The translations under genes and the position numbers were made by a program. The notes beneath the pieces were generated by a model. It did no database searches. It saw only the letters and a list, made by a program, of their open reading frames with translations, and was not told where the DNA came from. Shown piece after piece: positions 59,223-64,000 of a stretch of DNA of 64,000 bases (its first letter is position 1; every line of letters starts with the position of its first letter). Source of the stretch: Parvibaculum sp002684405 (GTDB lineage Bacteria > Pseudomonadota > Alphaproteobacteria > Parvibaculales > Parvibaculaceae); the NCBI GenBank assembly GCA_965140395.1, contig OZ223205.1, positions 992,001 to 1,056,000 on the forward strand. Direction: 5' to 3'.

Positions 59223-60233
59223 ATGAGTGACGCAAGCCAGAACGGGGGCGGCGGCGATGGCCGCCGCTTCGACATGCCGGGCGACGACATCGTGCAGCCC
59301 TTCCAGATCGAGGATCTGGGCATAAGAGGCCGCCTCGTGCGTCTCGGGCCGCTGGTCGACGAAGTCCTGAAACGCCACGATTACCCCGAACCGGTCTCCC
59401 GCCTCTTGGGCGAAGCGCTGGCGCTGACGGTGATGCTTGGCTCCGCCCTCAAATTCGAAGGCCGCTTCATCCTGCAGACGCAGAGCAAGGGCCCCATCTC
59501 CATGCTGGTCGCCGACTATGAAAGTCACGGCGACGGCACCGGCAAGGTGCGCGGCTATGCGCATATGGACAGCGATGCCGTGAACGAGGCCATCGCGGCG
59601 GGCAATGCGTCATCCGCCGGGCTGATGGGAGAGGGGCATATGGCCCTCACCATCGATCAGGGCGGCGACATGGACCGCTATCAGGGCATCGTCGCGCTCG
59701 ACCCGGAAGGGCTCACCCATTCGGCACATGAATATTTCGAGAGTTCCGAACAGGTGGCGACCCGCATCCGCATCGCCGCCGGGCCGCTTTACAGCCGCGA
59801 TGCGGAAGGCCGTAGTGAGAAGCATTGGCGCGCCGGCGCGATCATGATCCAGCATGTCGCGCGCGAGGGCGGCCTCACCGGCTATCGCGAGGGAGACGAC
59901 GACAGTCCCTATACGGAGGAAGAGGAAAGCTGGAACCGCGCCTCCATCCTGCTCGACACCGTGGAAGATCATGAGCTCCTTGACCCCGCGCTGGAGCCGC
60001 AGCGTCTGCTGTTCCGCCTTTTCCATGAGGATGGCGTCCGCGCCTTCCAGACATCCGGTGTGGAATTCGGGTGCCGCTGCTCGCGCGAGCGCATGAGTTC
60101 GGTCCTGCGTTCATTCGGCGCGGAGGAAATCGACAGCATGGTGTTGGACGACGTCATCACCACCAAATGCGAGTTCTGCAGCTCGGTCTATGTCTTCACC
60201 GCCGACGAGCTGAAGGAAGGGCTGGAGGAGTAG
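59223..60233 (+). CDS. hslO: Redox-regulated chaperone Hsp33
   Basis: The protein has 336 residues, slightly longer than E. coli Hsp33 (about 290). The substrate-binding N-terminal domain includes LTVMLGSALKFEGRFILQTQ and a GMGEGHMALTIDQGG-like stretch. The C-terminal zinc centre is Cys284-x-Cys286 (EFGCRCSRERM) and Cys316-x-x-Cys319 (TTKCEFCSS), which is oxidised on activation. It is in the same direction as argD-argF; the link is probably only genomic. Confidence 0.93.
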   Translation: MSDASQNGGGGDGRRFDMPGDDIVQPFQIEDLGIRGRLVRLGPLVDEVLKRHDYPEPVSRLLGEALALTVMLGSALKFEGRFILQTQSKGPISMLVADYESHGDGTGKVRGYAHMDSDAVNEAIAAGNASSAGLMGEGHMALTIDQGGDMDRYQGIVALDPEGLTHSAHEYFESSEQVATRIRIAAGPLYSRDAEGRSEKHWRAGAIMIQHVAREGGLTGYREGDDDSPYTEEEESWNRASILLDTVEDHELLDPALEPQRLLFRLFHEDGVRAFQTSGVEFGCRCSRERMSSVLRSFGAEEIDSMVLDDVITTKCEFCSSVYVFTADELKEGLEE

Positions 60234-60236
60234 CCC

Positions 60237-61403
60237 TCAGCCCCCCACATGCTCGGCGAGCCGCATCATGAAGCGCTCGCATTCGGCAATCTGCGAAAGC
60301 TCGATGAACTCGTCCGGCTTGTGGGCCTGCGCAATGTCGCCCGGCCCGCAAACCAGCGTCGGCACATCCGCCATCTGGAAAAGCCCGGCCTCGGTCGCAT
60401 AGGAGACGGCCTCCGTCTCGTTGCATTGTGCGAGCTTCAGGATCAGCGTTTCCGCCGCCGATCCGGTTTCCGGGACGAGGCCCGGCGCTTTGGCGCGTTC
60501 GCGCGTCTCGATGCGGGCCTGCGGATAGACCTCGCGCATGCGCGGCAGCAAGTCTTCTTCGGCAAAGGCGGTGAAGCGGTTGATGATCTCGTCGGGATCG
60601 TCGTCGGGCAGCGCGCGATATTCCCAGCCGAATTCGCATTGGCGCGGAATGATGTTCACCGCCGTGCCGCCTTTCAACACCCCCACATTGATGGTGGTGT
60701 AGGGCGGCGCGAAGCGGCAGCCCGCCGGTGCGCGCTCGCGCATTTCCTGCGCGAGCCGGTCCAGAAACGCGATCAGCTCCACCGCATAGGAGATCGCGGA
60801 GACGCCTTTATGCGTTTGGCTGGAGTGGGATTCGAGACCCGTCACGGTCGTGAAATAGGACTGGATGGATTTATGCGCATTGACGACCTTCATCATCGAA
60901 GGCTCACCGACAATGGCGACCGCCGGGCGTGGAAGGTCGCGCACGATGCCGTCGATCATCGGCCTGACGCCGAGGCAGCCGATTTCCTCGTCATAGGAAA
61001 AGGCGAGATGCACGGGGATGGCCGGTCCGCGCTTCAGAAACTCCGGCACCATGACGAGCGCAATGGCGATGAAGCTTTTCATGTCGCTGGTGCCGCGCCC
61101 GAAAAGCATGCCGTCCTTTTCGACCACGCGGAAGGGATCGCCCGACCAGTCCTGTCCGTCCACCGGCACGACATCGGTATGGCCCGACAGCACGATGCCG
61201 CCCGGCTTCGACGCATCGCCGATAGTTGCAAAGAGATTGGCCTTGGAGCCATCCTCGTTCACGACGCGCTGCGAGGCGACGCCGTGACTGGCCAGATAAT
61301 CCTCGATAAAGGAAATCAGCTCGAGATTGGAATTCCGGCTGGTCGTGTCGAAGGAGATGAGCCGGTCGATCATCTCCCGGGTTGAAAGCCGTATCGGCGC
61401 CAT
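60237..61403 (-). CDS. argE: Acetylornithine deacetylase
   Basis: The protein has 388 residues and belongs to the M20 family. VLSGHTDVVPVDGQDWSGDP holds the first metal-binding His and Asp, GRGTSDMKSFIAIAL the next metal residue Asp, and AFSYDEEIGCLGVRPM the catalytic Glu pair. It releases acetate from N-acetylornithine to give ornithine for ArgF. It runs opposite to hslO, and the stops are three bases apart, so it is not in the argDF transcript. It has its own start about 43 bases from apaG. Confidence 0.9.
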   Translation of the reverse strand: MAPIRLSTREMIDRLISFDTTSRNSNLELISFIEDYLASHGVASQRVVNEDGSKANLFATIGDASKPGGIVLSGHTDVVPVDGQDWSGDPFRVVEKDGMLFGRGTSDMKSFIAIALVMVPEFLKRGPAIPVHLAFSYDEEIGCLGVRPMIDGIVRDLPRPAVAIVGEPSMMKVVNAHKSIQSYFTTVTGLESHSSQTHKGVSAISYAVELIAFLDRLAQEMRERAPAGCRFAPPYTTINVGVLKGGTAVNIIPRQCEFGWEYRALPDDDPDEIINRFTAFAEEDLLPRMREVYPQARIETRERAKAPGLVPETGSAAETLILKLAQCNETEAVSYATEAGLFQMADVPTLVCGPGDIAQAHKPDEFIELSQIAECERFMMRLAEHVGG

Positions 61404-61446
61404 CGCGTCCCCCTGGGTGAGGGCGCATCCTAGCGCGGCTTGGCGA

Positions 61447-61839
61447 TCAGTTCATCAGTGCCTTGGTGTGGGGGCAATCGAGCGAGAAGGCGGGAATGTT
61501 CACCTCGAAGGTTTCGCCGCCGCCGGTTTCCATCTGGTACTTGCCGAACATGATGCCCGAAGGCGCGCCGAGCGGGGTTCCGCTGGTATATTCGAAGCGC
61601 TCGCCGGGATGGAGCACGGGCTGCTCGCCGACCACGCCGTCGCCGCGCACTTCATGCACCCGGCCGCCCGCATCGGCGATCTGCCAGTAGCGCGAGCGCA
61701 GCTGCACCGTCTCGCCGCCTTCATTTTCGATGACAACGCGATAGGCCCAGACGAAATAATCGTCATCGGGCTCCGACTGGTCTTCCAGATAGGTCGGTTC
61801 TACGCAGACTTTGATGGATCTTGTCTTCTCGCTGTACAT
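61447..61839 (-). CDS. apaG: ApaG domain protein
   Basis: The protein has 130 residues from the chosen ATG (AGCAGGACAGCCG precedes it); an open extension upstream is not ApaG-like. It matches ApaG (DUF525): VVIENEGGETVQLRSRYWQI, DAGGRVHEVRGDGVVGEQP, LHPGERFEYTSGTPL and GIMFGKYQM. The fold is a fibronectin type III-like beta-sandwich. It has been linked to Co2+/Mg2+ resistance and to Ap4A-related genes, but its biochemical role is not settled. The gene is between metZ and argE. Confidence 0.92.
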   Translation of the reverse strand: MYSEKTRSIKVCVEPTYLEDQSEPDDDYFVWAYRVVIENEGGETVQLRSRYWQIADAGGRVHEVRGDGVVGEQPVLHPGERFEYTSGTPLGAPSGIMFGKYQMETGGGETFEVNIPAFSLDCPHTKALMN

Positions 61840-62017
61840 CGGCTGTCCTGCTCTCCGGTACGCCCGGCGTGAGGTCTTCATTCTGAATGCCCCGCGGCAC
61901 TGGATATGACCCGGCCATGTTCTTGGCAAGAGGTGTCCCAGCGAGTTCCGCAAGGCAGACTTAGCAGGAGAGGGGCTAAATTCCCCTTAATGTTCACCTG
62001 TCCGGAGTGGATCAATC

Positions 62018-63214
62018 TCAGATGCGCGCAAGTGCCGCATCGAAATCGGCGATGAGATCGTCGGCCTCCTCGAGCCCGACGGAAAGCCGGACGAGCCCTT
62101 CCCGGATACCCAGCTCCTCTCGCGCCTCCGGCGAAAGCCGCTGATGGGTCGTCGTCGCCGGGTGGGTGATGAGGCTCTTGGCATCGCCCAGGTTGTTGGA
62201 AATCTTGACGATTTCCAGCGCATTGGCCGCCTTGAAGGCGCCGGCCTTGCCCCCCTTCACCTCGAAGGCGACGATGTTGCCGCCCATCTCCATCTGGCTC
62301 ATGGCGAGATTGTGCTGAGGGTGGGATTCGAGGCCCGGGTAAAATACACGTTCCACTTTTTCATGGCCGTCGAGGAAGCGCGCAACGGCCTCTGCATTTC
62401 TTGCATGCTGACGCACACGAAGGTCCAGTGTCTCGAGGCTTTTGAGCATGACCCAGGCATTGAAGGGGCTGATGGCGGGGCCGGTCTGGCGCAGGAAATT
62501 CGCCAGATGCTCGTCGATGAAGTCCTGGTCCGACAGCACCACCCCGCCGAGGCAGCGGCCCTGGCCGTCGATATGCTTGGTCGCGGAATAGACGACGACA
62601 TCCGCGCCCAGCTCCATCGGCTTCTGGAGAACCGGCGTCGCAAACACATTGTCGACGATCAGGCGCGCGCCATTGGCATGGGCAAGCTCGGCCACCGCCG
62701 CGATGTCGATCACTTCCAGCGTCGGGTTGGAGGGCGATTCCAGAAAGAGCACCTTGGTCTCGGGGCGGATGGCCGCGCGCCATTCGTCCATGTTGCGTCC
62801 ATCCACGAAGCTGGAGGTCACCCCGAAGCGCGGCAGCAGCGTCTCCACGATGTAGCGGCAGGAGCCGAAAAGCGCGCGCGAAGACAGTACATGGTCGCCC
62901 GCCTGCAGATGACAGAGCATGGAGGCGGTCACGGCGGCCATGCCGCTTGCCGTCGCCCGGGCATCCGCCGCGCCCTCAAGCGCCGCGATGCGCTCCTCGA
63001 ACATGCGCACGGTGGGGTTCGCAAAGCGGCTATAGACGTAGCCCGGCTCTTCGTTCTTGAAGCGGGCCTCCGCCGATTCCATCGTCTCGTACACATAGCC
63101 CGACGTCAGGAACATCGCCTCGCTTGTCTCTCCGAACTGGCTGCGCATGGTGCCCCCATGGACGGCGGCGGTGCGGGCGCTCCATTTGGCGGAGGAGGGT
63201 GTCTTTTCGGTCAT
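62018..63214 (-). CDS. metZ: O-succinylhomoserine sulfhydrylase
   Basis: The protein has 398 residues; GGGGACACGCC precedes the ATG. It is a Cys/Met metabolism PLP enzyme: YSRFANPTVRMFEERIAALE (residues 61-80), DHVLSSRALFGSCRYI, and VVYSATKHIDGQGR with Lys213 binding PLP. LESPSNPTLEVIDIAAVAEL contains the PLP-ring contact. It makes homocysteine directly from O-succinylhomoserine and sulfide. Expression should be controlled by the SAM-II riboswitch and terminator just upstream, closing the pathway when SAM is high. Confidence 0.92.
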   Translation of the reverse strand: MTEKTPSSAKWSARTAAVHGGTMRSQFGETSEAMFLTSGYVYETMESAEARFKNEEPGYVYSRFANPTVRMFEERIAALEGAADARATASGMAAVTASMLCHLQAGDHVLSSRALFGSCRYIVETLLPRFGVTSSFVDGRNMDEWRAAIRPETKVLFLESPSNPTLEVIDIAAVAELAHANGARLIVDNVFATPVLQKPMELGADVVVYSATKHIDGQGRCLGGVVLSDQDFIDEHLANFLRQTGPAISPFNAWVMLKSLETLDLRVRQHARNAEAVARFLDGHEKVERVFYPGLESHPQHNLAMSQMEMGGNIVAFEVKGGKAGAFKAANALEIVKISNNLGDAKSLITHPATTTHQRLSPEAREELGIREGLVRLSVGLEEADDLIADFDAALARI

Positions 63215-63231
63215 TGGCGTGTCCCCAAAAC

Positions 63232-63261
63232 AAAAAACCCCGACCGGGAAGGACGGGGTTT
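63232..63261 (-). terminator. Terminator hairpin between the SAM-II riboswitch and metZ
   Basis: On the minus strand AAACCCCG pairs with CGGGGTTT around an 11-base loop, followed by TTTTTG. The T-run ends about 18 bases before the metZ start, so it is positioned to stop transcription ahead of metZ. Confidence 0.75.
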
Positions 63262-63270
63262 CACAACCCG

Positions 63271-63326
63271 ACCTTTTTAGCGGGTTGTTTTACGTGGCCG
63301 CAAGCCGGTCGGCTCAAATCACCACG
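63271..63326 (-). promoter_or_regulatory. SAM-II riboswitch ahead of metZ
   Basis: The minus-strand RNA reads CGUGG-U-GAUUUG at its 5' end and GCGG-CCACG later, forming helix P1 with a five-base pair stem. It is followed by UAAAACAACC and the conserved GCUAAAAAGG, the pseudoknot partner. This matches the alphaproteobacterial SAM-II (metA motif) pattern. The GCUAAAAAG part lies inside an alternative 8-bp hairpin (ACAACCCG with CGGGUUGU, 63263-63288). Confidence 0.88.
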
Positions 63327-63483
63327 GGCCCGACCGGCCCTGAGCCGCCCGAACGCGGCGCATTAAAAGCCGGGCAGGGCGTCCAGTCAAGACGCAGCCG
63401 GGCAGAAGTCCGGCCCGGCCTGTTTCGGGACCGCAATCGCGGGGCTTCCGCCAAAAGCCTGGTCACCTTATAAGGGCAGGACC

Positions 63484-64000
63484 ATGACGACACCCGCAGA
63501 CGACCTTTTTCCCCATATTGAAGATCCGGAGCCCCGCAGGGTCGGCCCCGGCCAGACCCATGCGACCGGTATCCTGCCCGCCCATGCGATCCAGTCGCTG
63601 ATCCGGGAAAAGGAAATCTGGGGCAGCCCGGAGATCGAGCCGGCGCAGATCCAGCCCGCGAGCCTCGATTTGAGGCTCGGGACGACGGCCTATCGCCTGC
63701 GGGCGAGCTTCCTGCCCGGCCCTCATCGCGGTGTCATGGAATGCGTCGAAGAGTTGACCCTTCACAAGATCGACCTGACGGAAGGCGCCGTGCTGGAAAC
63801 CGGCTGCGTCTATCTCGTCCCGCTGGTCGAAGCGCTGGCGCTGTCGGAGCGCACCTCGGCTGCCGCGAACCCGAAAAGCTCGACGGGCCGTCTCGATGTC
63901 TTCACCCGCGTCATCACCGATTTCTGCGCCGAGTTCGATCAGGTGGAGCCCGGCTACAAGGGCCATCTCTATCTGGAGATTTCGCCGCGCACCTTTCCGA
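63484..64000 (+). CDS. dcd: Long-form 2'-deoxycytidine 5'-triphosphate deaminase, N-terminal part
   Basis: The gene runs off the right edge; 172 codons are present, after a TAAGGGCAGGACC ribosome site. The sequence includes LPAHAIQSLIREKEIW, AQIQPASLDLRLGTTAYRL and ANPKSSTGRLDVFTRVI, which match the double-length dCTP deaminase family of alphaproteobacteria (about 360 residues, two tandem deaminase-like halves). The SSTGR segment corresponds to the trimer-interface catalytic motif. It converts dCTP to dUTP for dTTP supply. It is divergent from metZ, sharing the 269-base gap with the SAM-II riboswitch. Confidence 0.85.
   Translation, partial: MTTPADDLFPHIEDPEPRRVGPGQTHATGILPAHAIQSLIREKEIWGSPEIEPAQIQPASLDLRLGTTAYRLRASFLPGPHRGVMECVEELTLHKIDLTEGAVLETGCVYLVPLVEALALSERTSAAANPKSSTGRLDVFTRVITDFCAEFDQVEPGYKGHLYLEISPRTFP

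Overview
The window is high-GC, densely packed alphaproteobacterial chromosome. Evidence for this is the cell-cycle regulator GcrA, a SAM-II riboswitch ahead of metZ, the long PstC/PstA forms in a phoR-pstSCAB-phoU-phoB cluster, and paired GANTC sites. The content (many acyl-CoA dehydrogenases, an alkylsulfatase, TetR and MerR regulators next to lipid oxidation genes, a PHA synthase) suggests an aerobic degrader of alkyl or lipid compounds in the Hyphomicrobiales, perhaps Parvibaculum-like. That name is an inference from gene content, not from a marker gene. No rRNA, tRNA, CRISPR array or insertion sequence was seen.

Layout. 1-5.2 kb: end of a surface-glycan or glycan-modification cluster, with a truncated CmcI-like protein, a double methyltransferase and a very large sulfotransferase-like/glycosyltransferase fusion. 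5.4-8.4 kb: a GST-like protein, a DUF2855 protein and a TetR regulator. 8.6-11 kb: an energy-transduction operon exbB-exbD-exbD-tonB behind a Fur-like box; the second ExbD has Asn in place of the usual intramembrane Asp. 11.1-25.8 kb: a lipid and alcohol oxidation region, with a GST, paired acyl-CoA dehydrogenases, TetR with tandem operators, Zn alcohol dehydrogenase, thiolase, MerR, aldehyde dehydrogenase, nitronate monooxygenase-like flavoprotein, PHA synthase, alkylsulfatase and a medium-chain reductase.

25.8-28.2 kb: a minus-strand set of [2Fe-2S] ferredoxin, ferritin-like diiron protein and double-PAS protein. 28.5-31.4 kb: a lipoprotein-type S8 autotransporter and a small secreted protein. 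31.4-37.6 kb: tamA-tamB. 37.8-41.2 kb: a copper-type P1B ATPase behind a CueR-like operator, a TetR regulator and a DUF1330 protein. 41.2-44.6 kb: a four-gene operon (PF10118 protein with a diiron signature, a styrene-oxide-isomerase-like membrane protein, an ABM-domain protein, an alpha/beta hydrolase) divergent from a TetR gene, with a perfect inverted repeat between them. 44.6-46.8 kb: an SDR and an acyl-CoA dehydrogenase.

46.9-54.9 kb: the phosphate sensing and uptake cluster. 55-55.5 kb: gcrA, with a perfect DnaA box and a CcrM site upstream. 56-60.2 kb: an ABC-2 permease, then argD-argF-hslO. 60.2-64 kb: argE, apaG, metZ under a SAM-II riboswitch, and the start of a long-form dCTP deaminase.

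The best candidates for undescribed biology are the diiron/StyC-like operon at 41-44 kb, the Asn-containing second ExbD, and the ferredoxin-diiron-PAS set.
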